Source: Clostridia bacterium
GTDB taxonomy: Bacteria; Bacillota; Clostridia; TANB77; CAG-508
Assembly (NCBI GenBank): GCA_900752335.1
Contig: CAADUZ010000010.1
Span: 1-40,610 of the forward strand
Length of the DNA stretch: 40,610 bases
Direction of reading: 5' to 3'
Of this stretch, positions 26,964 to 35,699 are shown one piece after another. The translations under genes were made by a program, and so were the position numbers. Position 1 is the first letter of the stretch, and each line of letters opens with the position of its first letter. The notes beneath the pieces were generated by a model. That model saw nothing but the letters and a program-made list of their open reading frames with translations. It was not told the origin of the DNA and did not search any database.

Positions 26964-27995
26964 TTATTTTCTTTTTCGTGCATTTATCAAAATATTTTTT
27001 AGTCTTTCTAAATCTTCTAGTGTTTTTCCTGTTCCTTTTACCACACAGTCTAATGGAGATTCCGCAATATATACAGGCATTTCTGTTTTTTCTGAAATTA
27101 GCTTGTCTATATTTTTTATAAGAGCTCCGCCTCCTGCAAGTACAATACCCTTTTCCATAATGTCAGAAGATAACTCTGGTGGCGTTCTTTCTAGTGTTTG
27201 TTTTATTACTTCCACTATTTTTTCGATAGATTCTCTCATTGCTTCTTCTACTTGTGTAGAAGTAATTTGTACTGTTTGTGGCAAACCTGTACTTAAATCT
27301 CTTCCGCTTATTTCCATTGTTAGTTCTGTTAATAGAGGTTTTGCACAACCAATTTCTTTTTTTACTTGTTCTGCTGTTGTATCTCCAATAGCTAAATTCA
27401 TTTCTCTTCTAATATAATTTACAATGTCTTCGTCTAATTCGTCGCCAGCAATTCTTATAGAATTACTTACTACTATTCCCCCTAAAGAAATTACTGCAAC
27501 TTCTGTTGTTCCTCCTCCAATATCTACTACAATATTTCCAGTAGGCTCTGCCACTTCCAACCCTATTCCTATTGCGGCTGCCATTGGTTCTTCTATTAAA
27601 TACACTTCTTTTGCTCCTGCTTGTAAAATTGCCTCCTCTACAGCTCTTTCTTCTACCTCGGTTATTCCAGAAGGCACTCCTACCACAACTCTTGGTCTAT
27701 TTACATTATATCTTTGGCATATTTTATATATTATATTTTTAAGCATTAATTGGGTTGCTGTAAAATCTGCTATTACCCCATCTTTCATTGGTCGTACTGC
27801 TTTTATTCCTTCTGGAGTTCTGCCTAGCATTTCTTTTGCTTCATGCCCTGTAGCAAGTATTCTATGTGCTTTTTTATCAATAGCTACTACTGATGGCTCA
27901 TTTAGTACTATTCCTTTCCCTTTTAATGTAACCAAGGTATTAGCTGTTCCTAAATCTATACCTATGTCTTTTGATCTTAATCCAAATAAATTCAT
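26964..27995 (-). CDS. mreB: Rod shape-determining actin homologue MreB
   Basis: A 343-residue bacterial actin that forms membrane-bound filaments guiding lateral wall synthesis. Nucleotide-binding motifs are visible: DLGTANTLV (phosphate 1, about residue 14), NIVVDIGGGTTEVAVISLGG (phosphate 2, about 155-175) and GIVLAGGGALIKN (adenosine loop, about 290). The N-terminal MNLFG helps membrane contact in this family. Length is normal. AGAGGGG lies before the ATG. It is the third gene of the operon, 23 bases after radC. Confidence 0.97.
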   Translation of the reverse strand: MNLFGLRSKDIGIDLGTANTLVTLKGKGIVLNEPSVVAIDKKAHRILATGHEAKEMLGRTPEGIKAVRPMKDGVIADFTATQLMLKNIIYKICQRYNVNRPRVVVGVPSGITEVEERAVEEAILQAGAKEVYLIEEPMAAAIGIGLEVAEPTGNIVVDIGGGTTEVAVISLGGIVVSNSIRIAGDELDEDIVNYIRREMNLAIGDTTAEQVKKEIGCAKPLLTELTMEISGRDLSTGLPQTVQITSTQVEEAMRESIEKIVEVIKQTLERTPPELSSDIMEKGIVLAGGGALIKNIDKLISEKTEMPVYIAESPLDCVVKGTGKTLEDLERLKNILINARKRK

Positions 27996-28018
27996 TAATA
28001 TACCCCTCTTTTTGCTTA

Positions 28019-28723
28019 TTATTTTTTATTTTCCTCATCCTCTAGCATAATCTGAAAAATACTAGCATATCCATATTCTCCAATAACAACATGGTCCAAT
28101 AAATTTATTCCCATTATATTTGCTGCATCTAAAAGTCTTTTGGTAAATTCAAAATCTTTTTTGCTTGGTGTTGGATCACCACTAGGATGATTATGTACTA
28201 AAATAATCTTTGGTGCTCCTAATTTGATAACTTCATGTAGTATATCTTTTGGCTTTATTACAACAAAATTTGTTCCTCCGCTGCAGATATCTACAATTTT
28301 AATTATTACATTTTTAGAATTAAGGATTATAGCTTTTACAACCTCTCGTTTCTCATATCTCATTTCATTAGTTAGTATTCTGGCTACATCTTTTGGTGAA
28401 TTAATTTGTGTTTGACTAGTATCAAAAGGTTTTGACATTCTTCTAGTAAGTTCACAAATTGCTTTTAATTGTATAGCCTTTACTTTGCCAATCCCCTTTA
28501 TACTCATAAATTCTTGAATAGATACATTTTGTAAAAAACTTAAGTTATTTTCTCCGTTTTTTTCCAGTGCTAATATTCTTTGTGCAATACTTACACTACT
28601 TTCATCTTTTGTTCCACATTTTATTATAATAGCAATTAACTCTGCATTTGATAAAGTTTTTTCGCCATACATTTCTAGCTTTTCATATGGTCTTTCTGAT
28701 ATAGGTAGCTCTTTAACTTTCAT
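28019..28723 (-). CDS. radC: RadC family protein (JAB/MPN-domain)
   Basis: A 234-residue RadC. A helix-hairpin-helix region (about 70-92, MSIKGIGKVKAIQLKAICEL) precedes the JAB/MPN metalloprotease-like domain with the zinc motif H177-N-H179-P-S-G then D190. Despite the historical name, a direct role in DNA repair is not established. The gene is commonly found next to mreB in Firmicutes, as here. AAGGA lies ten bases before the ATG. It is the second gene of the operon. Confidence 0.95.
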   Translation of the reverse strand: MKVKELPISERPYEKLEMYGEKTLSNAELIAIIIKCGTKDESSVSIAQRILALEKNGENNLSFLQNVSIQEFMSIKGIGKVKAIQLKAICELTRRMSKPFDTSQTQINSPKDVARILTNEMRYEKREVVKAIILNSKNVIIKIVDICSGGTNFVVIKPKDILHEVIKLGAPKIILVHNHPSGDPTPSKKDFEFTKRLLDAANIMGINLLDHVVIGEYGYASIFQIMLEDEENKK

Positions 28724-28774
28724 AAAAATTCATTCCTTTCTAAAAAGCCCCTATATATAAATTTAAAATATTAA

Positions 28775-29032
28775 CTAGATTTTTTTATAAATAAATATCG
28801 CAAGCACCATTCCAATAATACTTGATACATTTATGTCAAACATTAATCCAAATGTTATCTGTATAACTTGCAAATCTAGTGTTATTGGTTCTGATAGTCC
28901 AAATGTTTCTCCATATGATAACCACCAAAGGAAATCAACTCGTCCAGCAAGGTTTCCGAGTAAGCCTCCTACTACTATTCCAGATAAAATGAATATTATA
29001 AGTATCCATATATTTTTTTCTCTTGTTGCCAT
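28775..29032 (-). CDS. DUF4321 family small membrane protein
   Basis: An 85-residue protein with two membrane segments (about 9-29 and 60-83) separated by WWLSYGETFGLSEPITLDLQ. The pattern of a polar YG-FGL-P-LDL block before a hydrophobic C-terminus matches DUF4321, a short family often encoded beside radC/mreB in Clostridia. Its function is unknown. It is the first gene of the mre operon, directly behind a consensus promoter, with GAGGAGG before its ATG. Its place suggests a link with wall synthesis or division, which is inference from context only. Confidence 0.8.
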   Translation of the reverse strand: MATREKNIWILIIFILSGIVVGGLLGNLAGRVDFLWWLSYGETFGLSEPITLDLQVIQITFGLMFDINVSSIIGMVLAIFIYKKI

Positions 29033-29083
29033 ATTTATTATATCCTCCTCTTTTGCATATATTCACATATTTTATACCTATGT

Positions 29084-29112
29084 ATTATATATTGTATACG
29101 AAATTTTTTCAA
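29084..29112 (-). promoter_or_regulatory. Sigma-A promoter of the DUF4321-radC-mreBCD-mrdA-minC operon
   Basis: On the minus strand TTGAAA (29112-29107) and a perfect TATAAT (29089-29084) are separated by exactly 17 nt. The predicted leader to the ATG at 29032 is about 45 nt and carries GAGGAGG. Confidence 0.8.
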
Positions 29113-29222
29113 GATTTATAGGAAAGTTTTTCTATTTATTTTTATAAGATATTATGCTAAAATAAATTTATTAAAATATCTTTTATTTTGTTTTCTTTTG
29201 TGATATATTTATAGTTACATTT

Positions 29223-29251
29223 TTTTCATATTTAAAATATAATAGTATAAT
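29223..29251 (+). promoter_or_regulatory. Candidate sigma-A promoter for mecA
   Basis: TTTTCA (29223-29228) and a perfect TATAAT (29246-29251) are separated by 17 nt; the TGGAGG site and ATG (29278) follow closely. The -35 matches consensus at four of six positions. Confidence 0.5.
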
Positions 29252-29277
29252 ATGATTTACTGGAGGATTTTTATTTA

Positions 29278-29907
29278 ATGAAATTTGAAAAGCTAAATGA
29301 AAATAAGATTAGAATAACTTTGTCTATGCACGATTTAGAAGAAAAGGACATAGATTTTCACGATTTTATGTCTAACTCTATAGAATCACAAGATTTATTT
29401 TTAGATATGCTTGAAGAAGCAGAAGAAAAAATAGGTTTTCATGCTAGAAATTGTAAAGTGAAAATAGAAGCTTTAGCTATGACAGAAAATAATTTTGTTT
29501 TGACCATAACTAAAATTATGCCATGTGTAACACCTAAAAAGAAGCCAAAAGCCAAACGAAAAGTTAATGATATAAATATTTCTAATTTAGTATATAAATT
29601 CAATTCTTTTGACGATTATTGTAATTTTATTGAATTTATGTTACATAACAAACTTGAAGATGCAAGTAAAGTTGCAAATAAAATTATCGTATATGTATAT
29701 AATAATAGCTATTATTTGGTATTATCAGATTTAAATATTACATATAAAAAAGTATATACTTTCTTTACTGCAATTACAGAATTCGCATCATATATGCCAG
29801 AACCGGATTTGTATGTTTGTAGGTTATCCGAATCTGGAACGATAGCAATAAAGAATAATGCCTTCAGGAAAGGTTTTAATTATTTTGCTAAAAATTGGAC
29901 TAATTAG
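29278..29907 (+). CDS. mecA: Adaptor protein MecA
   Basis: A 209-residue MecA-type adaptor that brings substrates to the ClpC-ClpP protease; in Bacillus it controls competence (ComK) and in other Firmicutes general proteolysis. The N-terminal substrate-binding part is recognisable in MKFEKLNENKIRITLSMHDL and FHDFMSNSIESQDLFLDML. A lysine-rich linker (about residues 84-96) leads to the C-terminal ClpC-binding domain (about 105-205). Length is normal. TGGAGG precedes the ATG. It is a single gene, with its own promoter candidate and a terminator at 29934-29969. Confidence 0.93.
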   Translation: MKFEKLNENKIRITLSMHDLEEKDIDFHDFMSNSIESQDLFLDMLEEAEEKIGFHARNCKVKIEALAMTENNFVLTITKIMPCVTPKKKPKAKRKVNDINISNLVYKFNSFDDYCNFIEFMLHNKLEDASKVANKIIVYVYNNSYYLVLSDLNITYKKVYTFFTAITEFASYMPEPDLYVCRLSESGTIAIKNNAFRKGFNYFAKNWTN

Positions 29908-29933
29908 ATATTGTAATCATATATCAAATGTTA

Positions 29934-29969
29934 AAAAGGAGGCACGTAAATATTTACTTGCCTCCTTTT
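29934..29969. terminator. Terminator between mecA and the M23 peptidase gene
   Basis: AAAAGGAGGCA (29934-29944) pairs with TGCCTCCTTTT (29959-29969), with a further GTAAA/TTTAC pairing inside. The stem ends in T-runs on both strands and lies between convergent genes. Confidence 0.85.
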
Positions 29970-29981
29970 ATATGTTTTAAA

Positions 29982-30920
29982 TTAATATGTATAATATTGT
30001 GGGTCATATGTTATTCCATTTTTTCTTACTTCAAAATGTAAGTGGTCACCTGTAGAATTTCCTGTTGAACCGACTCTAGCAATTACTTCTCCTTGGCTAA
30101 CAGTTTCTCCTTTAGATACTAGTAACTCACTACAGTGTGCATATACAGTTGTTACCCCATTTCCATGAGATACTATAACATAATTTCCAAATCCATCTCC
30201 TGCATTTCCAGAAAATGTTACAGTTCCTGAAGCTGCAGCTTTTATAGAAGTACCACCTGGTGCAGCTATGTCAAGACCTGAATGTGTATGATCTCTTACG
30301 CTGTCATTGCTTCCATATCTTGAAGTTATAACTCCTGATACTGGATTTATAAGACTAATTCCAAGCTCAACTTTAGCACCTGAAGAACCTGTACTATAGT
30401 TTGAAGCTGGCGCATATGTATAACTGTATGTTGGAATTACAACCTTTTCTTCATATAGTTTTGATACACAAGTTTTTACCCTTGTAAACTTTTTTAATTC
30501 TTTTCCGTATTTTTCTACAATACCCAAATCGTCCTGATTAGCACTATCTTTCTCTTCTAATTCGTCAATTACTTTTTCCGCATCTTTAAAAGATGATAGA
30601 TAAAATTTTTCTTTTTTATCTTCTGTTATTGCATAATATTTGTAATATGGTGTTCCGTTTTCTGTAACTTTTGCATATATCTCATCATCATTTGTTTCTA
30701 CGTCTTTCTTTAATAAGCATAATTTATATGTAGGCATAGCATCTATTTGAATAAAAGCTATGTTTTCTTCTTCATCTTCCTCTGTATATTCATTTATTTT
30801 AGCCTGTAATTCACTTTTATTTGAAGTAAAACCTATAACTTCGCCATTTAAGCTTACTTCATATGTTGGGTTATAGAATAATACTACCAAGCCTACTAAA
30901 ACAACAGCTGCTAAAAACAT
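29982..30920 (-). CDS. M23 family peptidoglycan endopeptidase
   Basis: From the first ATG this is a 312-residue protein with a membrane segment at the very N-terminus, a charged region (about 20-160), and a C-terminal LytM/M23 zinc peptidase domain (about 185-312). Metal ligands are H213, D217 (HSGLD) and H295; H262 and H293 (in GDHLHF) complete the active site, so the enzyme looks active on peptide cross-bridges. The ATG at 30920 has no Shine-Dalgarno site and gives an anchor without the usual basic head. The frame stays open upstream, where AGGAAAGGA stands nine bases before an in-frame ATT (30980), adding NILKKVAITTRKSIKLL; the true start is probably there. A SpoIIQ-like sporulation role is possible but not shown. 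Confidence 0.88.
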   Translation of the reverse strand: MFLAAVVLVGLVVLFYNPTYEVSLNGEVIGFTSNKSELQAKINEYTEEDEEENIAFIQIDAMPTYKLCLLKKDVETNDDEIYAKVTENGTPYYKYYAITEDKKEKFYLSSFKDAEKVIDELEEKDSANQDDLGIVEKYGKELKKFTRVKTCVSKLYEEKVVIPTYSYTYAPASNYSTGSSGAKVELGISLINPVSGVITSRYGSNDSVRDHTHSGLDIAAPGGTSIKAAASGTVTFSGNAGDGFGNYVIVSHGNGVTTVYAHCSELLVSKGETVSQGEVIARVGSTGNSTGDHLHFEVRKNGITYDPQYYTY

Positions 30921-31070
30921 TAAAATTAATAATTTTATAGATTTTCTAGTAGTTATTGCTACTTTCTTTAAAATATTAATAGTAAACAGTCCTTTCCTAA
31001 ATAAAAAACCTTATTTCCGTAAGATTTTTTACATTAAAATATTTTTTTGATAGTGATATTTTATATTAAA

Positions 31071-31111
31071 AAAGAATTTTAAACAATGGGTAAATCCGTT
31101 TAAAATTCTTT
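31071..31111. terminator. Terminator downstream of the coat-protein pair
   Basis: A perfect 14-bp stem pairs AAAGAATTTTAAAC (31071-31084) with 31098-31111, followed by T-runs on both strands. It lies 63 bases past the last coat gene and upstream of the M23 gene, so it separates the two transcripts. Confidence 0.75.
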
Positions 31112-31174
31112 TTTATCTTAATTTTATTTTGTTTTCCTTTAATTTGCTCTTAATATCTTCATTTTTCTCTTGAT

Positions 31175-31417
31175 TTATTGTAATTCTGTTTTTACAGTTT
31201 GTATTTCCGTAACGCTTGCAGGTTGCGCTGGTTTATAGTAACCTTTGGCTTCTGCTGTTTTAAAAAGCTCATATTGGAAACTTTCGTCACTATTTCTTAT
31301 CTGCTGAAAAGTTTGTCTTAAACTCATATTCTCTGTTTCTGATATAGCTGTTTGATATGAACCTAAACTTGCTTTTATTCCTGATAGAATATCATTTACC
31401 ATTGTTTTTTCGTCCAT
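31175..31417 (-). CDS. Spore coat protein, CotF-like (80 aa)
   Basis: An 80-residue helical protein with the features of the small clostridial CotF-like coat proteins: an N-terminal helix (VNDILSGIKASLGSYQTAIS), then a second helix ending in YELFKTAEAKGYYKPAQPAS, where the AKGYYKPAQPA block is diagnostic. It is thought to be packed into the outer layers of the spore. GGAGG precedes the ATG. It is the second gene of a two-gene operon, 19 bases after its partner. The family call is good; its exact place in the coat is not known. Confidence 0.85.
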   Translation of the reverse strand: MDEKTMVNDILSGIKASLGSYQTAISETENMSLRQTFQQIRNSDESFQYELFKTAEAKGYYKPAQPASVTEIQTVKTELQ

Positions 31418-31436
31418 CTACTTTATACCTCCATAT

Positions 31437-31625
31437 TTAATTATTTAAAAAAGACATTAATTTTTGTTTTGTATTAAGACTATCCTGTGCTGCTTTTGTG
31501 AACATTTGCTTTATTTGTGGATCTACCGCTTGAGAAGCATATGTGTTTAGTTTTTGGTAAGTAGTTTCATGCGCACCGATAAAGTGTCTTAAATTTTGTA
31601 ATTCTACTTGGCTTAAATTAGGCAT
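31437..31625 (-). CDS. Spore coat-associated protein, CotF N-terminal-like (62 aa)
   Basis: A 62-residue two-helix protein (QVELQNLRHFIGAHETTYQK, then PQIKQMFTKAAQDSLNTKQK) matching the partner protein usually encoded with the small CotF-like coat protein in Clostridia. The pair together look like a split CotF. AAGGA precedes the ATG. A promoter of sigma-G type lies 35 bases upstream, agreeing with sporulation-specific expression. Confidence 0.8.
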   Translation of the reverse strand: MPNLSQVELQNLRHFIGAHETTYQKLNTYASQAVDPQIKQMFTKAAQDSLNTKQKLMSFLNN

Positions 31626-31659
31626 TTAAAATCATTCCTTTCATTATTATTTTCTAATT

Positions 31660-31689
31660 TATTATGTGCATTTTTCTAATTTTTATACA
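31660..31689 (-). promoter_or_regulatory. Sigma-G-like promoter for the coat-protein pair
   Basis: On the minus strand TGTATA (31689-31684) and CATAATA (31666-31660) are separated by 17 nt. Both fit the published B. subtilis sigma-G pattern (-35 TGHATR-like, -10 CATWHTA-like). The predicted start site is about 28 nt before the ATG. It also partly fits sigma-K (CATA-n3-TA with one mismatch). Confidence 0.45.
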
Positions 31690-31698
31690 AAAAATTAA

Positions 31699-31742
31699 AA
31701 AACTGTGAATTCAAGGAAATATTATCCTCTTTTCACAGTTTT
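31699..31742 (-). terminator. Terminator of pcrA
   Basis: AAAACTGTGAA (31699-31709) pairs with TTCACAGTTTT (31732-31742). On the minus strand the stem is followed by TTTAATTTTTTG. It begins directly after the pcrA stop and ends just before the coat-gene promoter. Confidence 0.8.
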
Positions 31743-31745
31743 TAA

Positions 31746-34043
31746 TTAAATTATTTCAAGATTAGCAAATTTTGCCATTAGTCTTTTATGTCCTGCTTTA
31801 TCGAATGAAATATCTAATTTGTAGTCTTCTCCTTCTTCTTCAATTTTATTAATTATACCTTCTCCAAACTTTTTATGATATATACGTTGTCCTTCTTTGT
31901 ATTTAGAAATATCTGCCTCTGCATTTACTTTTTTATTATTTAGTGAGTTTAAAAAGCTTTCTGCCGTTTTGAATTGGAAACCAGAATTAAATGAACTTGC
32001 TGCCACTTTATTTTCAGTATTTATATTATCTATTTTATATGTTTTTACTTTTTTTCCGCTTCCATATTCCCATTTATATGTACTATCTTCAAATTCATTA
32101 GAGCTCGAATTATCCAAACTATCATAGCCATCTAACAATTCTTCTGGAATTTCCTCTACAAATCTCGATATTTGGTTATAACTTGTTGAACCAAATATCG
32201 TTCTCTTTTTAGAACAAGTTAAATATAAATATTGTTTTGCTCTAGTAATTCCAACATAGAATAAACGTCTTTCTTCTTCTATTTCTTTTGGTTCTCCAAT
32301 AGATTTGTTGCCTGGGAAAATACCTTCTTCTAACCCAACTAGAAATACAACCGGAAATTCTAGTCCTTTTGCACTATGCAATGTCATAAGTGTTACAGAA
32401 TCTTCTGAATCTTCCATTCCATCAATATCACTACTTAATGTAATTCCTTCTAGGAAATCTCCTAATGTATTTTCTGCTTCTTGTTCTTCAAATTCTATAG
32501 CAACTGTTAAAAATTCTTCCAAGTTTTCTATTCTAGTTTCCGCTTCTGTAGTATTTTCCTGCTCTAAAGCTTTTACATATCCTGTTTTATTTAAAGTTTC
32601 TTTTATTAATTCTGAAATGCTTAATTCTTCTATTTTACTTCTTAAATATTCGATAGTTTCAATAAATTCATTAGCATTTGCTTTTACTCTATTTAGGCCA
32701 TATTCGTCTGCATGTTTTATAATATCAAACATAGAAAGCCCCGTTTTTTCAGAGATTTTCTGTATATTATCAATGCTTGTTTTGCCTATTCCACGTTTTG
32801 GTTCGTTTATAACTCTTTTTAAAGAAATATTATCCGAAAAATTATATATTAATCTTAAGTATGAAATAATATCTTTAATTTCTTTTCTTTCATAGAATTT
32901 TAATCCACCAACTATTTTATATGGAATTCCCTCTCTTCTTAATATTTCCTCTATTGCTCTTGATTGTGAGTTCATTCTATATAAAACTGTAAAATCTGAA
33001 TACTTGAAGTATTCTTCTCTTCTTAAGTGATTTATTTCTTCTGCTATAAATCTTCCTTCGTCATATTCGTCGTCAGCTCTATGAATTGTAGGTAGATTTC
33101 CTTCGTCGTTTTCTGTCCACAATTTTTTCTCATATTTATTTTCATTATGCTTTATTACAGCATTTGCAGCTTTTAAAATATTTCCTGTGCATCGATAATT
33201 TTGCTCTAATTTTACTATTTTTGTTCCAGGGAAGTCTTTTTCAAAGTTTAAAATATTTGTAATGTCTGCTCCTCTAAAACTATATATTCCTTGGTCATTA
33301 TCTCCCACAACTGTAATATTTCCATATTTTGATGCTAGTATTGTTACTAATGTAAATTGTGCCTTATTTGTATCCTGGTACTCGTCCACTAAAACATAAT
33401 GAAATTTATCCGTATAATACTCTAATGCATCTTCATTTTCTGTAAGTATTTTTATTGTGTAATTTATAATGTCATCAAAATCTATAGCATTGTTTTCTTT
33501 TAGTCTATGTTGATATAATTCATATACTCTACCAATTACTTCTTTTCTGTAATCTCCTGCATATTTAGTCTGGTATGCTTTAGGCTCTAGCATTTCATTT
33601 TTTCCATTGCTAATTTCTGCTAAAATGCTTCTATCTGTAAACATTTTGTCATCTATTTTTAGTGTTTTCATACATTCTTTTATAAGTGTTCTTTGGTCTG
33701 AAGTATCAAAAATTAAAAATGAATGGTCAAACCCTAATCTATCAATATATTTTCTTAAAATACGCACACAAATAGAGTGGAATGTTCCTATCCACATGTC
33801 TTTTGCCACTTCGCCTACAAGCTTTTCTACTCTTTCTTTCATTTCATTTGCTGCTTTATTGGTAAATGTAATTGCTAATATATTCCATGGCTTTATATAT
33901 TTTTCGCTCATTAAATATGCTATTTTATGTGTTAATACTTTTGTTTTTCCGCTTCCTGCTCCAGCTATTACTAAACATGGTCCATCTACTGCTAACACAG
34001 CTTCTTTTTGTTTATCGTTTAAGCCTTCTATTAAATCTTGCAT
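31746..34043 (-). CDS. pcrA: ATP-dependent DNA helicase PcrA/UvrD
   Basis: A 765-residue superfamily 1A 3'-5' helicase used in DNA repair, rolling-circle replication and removal of stalled transcription. Motifs in order: Walker A AGAGSGKTKV (K33), motif Ia ITFTNKAANEMKERV, motif II DEYQDTN (about residue 222), motif III GDNDQGIYSFRGAD, motif IV LEQNYRC, motif V TLMTLHSAKGLEF and motif VI EERRLFYVGITRAK. The C-terminal KFGEGIINKIEEEG block is the PcrA-specific Tudor-like domain that binds RNA polymerase. Length matches Gram-positive PcrA. It has its own promoter (34087-34115) and terminator. Confidence 0.97.
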   Translation of the reverse strand: MQDLIEGLNDKQKEAVLAVDGPCLVIAGAGSGKTKVLTHKIAYLMSEKYIKPWNILAITFTNKAANEMKERVEKLVGEVAKDMWIGTFHSICVRILRKYIDRLGFDHSFLIFDTSDQRTLIKECMKTLKIDDKMFTDRSILAEISNGKNEMLEPKAYQTKYAGDYRKEVIGRVYELYQHRLKENNAIDFDDIINYTIKILTENEDALEYYTDKFHYVLVDEYQDTNKAQFTLVTILASKYGNITVVGDNDQGIYSFRGADITNILNFEKDFPGTKIVKLEQNYRCTGNILKAANAVIKHNENKYEKKLWTENDEGNLPTIHRADDEYDEGRFIAEEINHLRREEYFKYSDFTVLYRMNSQSRAIEEILRREGIPYKIVGGLKFYERKEIKDIISYLRLIYNFSDNISLKRVINEPKRGIGKTSIDNIQKISEKTGLSMFDIIKHADEYGLNRVKANANEFIETIEYLRSKIEELSISELIKETLNKTGYVKALEQENTTEAETRIENLEEFLTVAIEFEEQEAENTLGDFLEGITLSSDIDGMEDSEDSVTLMTLHSAKGLEFPVVFLVGLEEGIFPGNKSIGEPKEIEEERRLFYVGITRAKQYLYLTCSKKRTIFGSTSYNQISRFVEEIPEELLDGYDSLDNSSSNEFEDSTYKWEYGSGKKVKTYKIDNINTENKVAASSFNSGFQFKTAESFLNSLNNKKVNAEADISKYKEGQRIYHKKFGEGIINKIEEEGEDYKLDISFDKAGHKRLMAKFANLEII

Positions 34044-34086
34044 TTTTATATATTCCTTTCTGCACTAAACATTTATTTGCCTTTCT

Positions 34087-34115
34087 ATTTTACATTATCT
34101 TTTACTTGTTTTCAA
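34087..34115 (-). promoter_or_regulatory. Sigma-A promoter for pcrA
   Basis: On the minus strand TTGAAA (34115-34110) and TAAAAT (34092-34087) are separated by 17 nt. AAGGA and the ATG (34043) follow. Confidence 0.7.
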
Positions 34116-34136
34116 GCGAACACGGAAAAATATTTT

Positions 34137-35672
34137 TTATTTTTTATACAATATATCAATATTTTCGTTATATTCTTCTAGTTCAAAACCCTTTTCTAAT
34201 AATAATTCTTTTGATACTTCATCTCTTTCTAGCACATATATTGTATTATCGTTTATTTCATTATTATAGAACATATACCTTCCATAAGACCATACTGCTC
34301 CTCTGTCTATGACGGCAGTTTCTACAAATTCTTGTGGAGATGTTTTGTTTCCGATTAGTGTATATATGTATGGTTGTATTGCCATTACTCTAAAATTTAC
34401 TTTTTTTCCATCAAATTTCTCGTTTGATTCTATATATTCTGTTATCCCTACTGCTTCATTATTGAAAGATAAATTTGTATTTTCTTTGCCATAAACTCCA
34501 AAATAATATGCCAAAAATGCTATATAAAATATTACATAAATCGAGATAATAAAATTAAAAATAACTTTTCTATCTTGTGACACATATTTTATTCCAAGTG
34601 CAGTATAGTAAAGAAGTGGGAAATAAATCGTGTTCATTCTACCAACTCCAGGCTCTATTACAATATTACAAATTGCTACTGCTAGGAAATTTATTAGAAG
34701 TATTATATCTAATGATAATTGTTTTTCTTTTATATCTTTCTTTATGTTTTTTATCGAATCAATCAATCCAATTATAGTAAATGGTATACTTATATAATAT
34801 ATTGTTCCAAATATAGGAAACGAGTTATAGTCATTTATATCAAACGCAAACATTGATTTAAATAAATACAAAATATTATGAGGTATACTACTAATATTTA
34901 CCTCTCCTGCTCTAAATGTCCACATTTTTAGAATTGACATAAATGGTAATTTTACTTCTTCTAGCATTCCATAATTTATTAATACCGATAATATAAGTGG
35001 CATAGCAAGTAATCCTAATGGAATTCCAAATATTATTATATCCCAAATTTTTATCTTCTTTGTGTATAGCAAGTATATAAATAAAGCAAGTAATATTATT
35101 GGCACTATTATATAGCTTAACGCATATGAATAGAGTGTTATGCCAAAGAATATTCCAGCTAGGAAATATAATATTTTAGATTTTTTTGTAATTGCCCTAG
35201 TTAATATGTATATAGACATTAAGAGCATTGCTGATAGTAAATTGCAGTCCAAAGCCCATCTTGATTGCATGAAATGCCATGGGCAAATAACAATTAAGAA
35301 TTCTACCAATATTGCAAATTTTTTATTTTTAAAATCCTTTGTTATTAAAAATCCAAATATCATAAATAATATTGAAAATATTAACGCTGGAAGTCTAACT
35401 ACTGCTAGGCTAAAGCCAAAAAGTTTTATAAGCATTGCCGCCAAGTATGTATATAATGCGCTTTGGCCACCACCATAATTAATCATATATACTGGATAAC
35501 TATTATTAAATCTATCTGTTCCATATGTTGCTACAGAATATGCATCATACATTGTTCCCGCTTCGTCCACATTTATTCCTATTGGAATTTCTCCAAATCC
35601 TATTATTCTTGTTATAATTCCAACTAGCATAATTATAATTAATATAAGCGTATACTTTGTTTCCTCTTTCAT
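34137..35672 (-). CDS. GT-C fold glycosyltransferase-like membrane protein (GT39/ArnT type)
   Basis: A 511-residue polytopic protein with about ten to twelve hydrophobic helices. The first outer loop has the D36-E37-A-G motif (INVDEAGTMYDAYSVA) seen in GT-C glycosyltransferases that use lipid-linked sugars, where the acidic pair is catalytic. RLPALIFS and PWHFMQSRWALDCN-like segments are also typical of this superfamily. A soluble domain of about 110 residues ends the protein. The donor and acceptor are unknown; transfer to a surface polymer or protein is inferred. GAGGAG precedes the ATG. It is the last gene of the operon with the LRR and transglutaminase-like genes (27-base gap). Confidence 0.8.
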   Translation of the reverse strand: MKEETKYTLILIIIMLVGIITRIIGFGEIPIGINVDEAGTMYDAYSVATYGTDRFNNSYPVYMINYGGGQSALYTYLAAMLIKLFGFSLAVVRLPALIFSILFMIFGFLITKDFKNKKFAILVEFLIVICPWHFMQSRWALDCNLLSAMLLMSIYILTRAITKKSKILYFLAGIFFGITLYSYALSYIIVPIILLALFIYLLYTKKIKIWDIIIFGIPLGLLAMPLILSVLINYGMLEEVKLPFMSILKMWTFRAGEVNISSIPHNILYLFKSMFAFDINDYNSFPIFGTIYYISIPFTIIGLIDSIKNIKKDIKEKQLSLDIILLINFLAVAICNIVIEPGVGRMNTIYFPLLYYTALGIKYVSQDRKVIFNFIISIYVIFYIAFLAYYFGVYGKENTNLSFNNEAVGITEYIESNEKFDGKKVNFRVMAIQPYIYTLIGNKTSPQEFVETAVIDRGAVWSYGRYMFYNNEINDNTIYVLERDEVSKELLLEKGFELEEYNENIDILYKK

Positions 35673-35699
35673 TTTATTGTTTTTCTCCTCATAACTATA

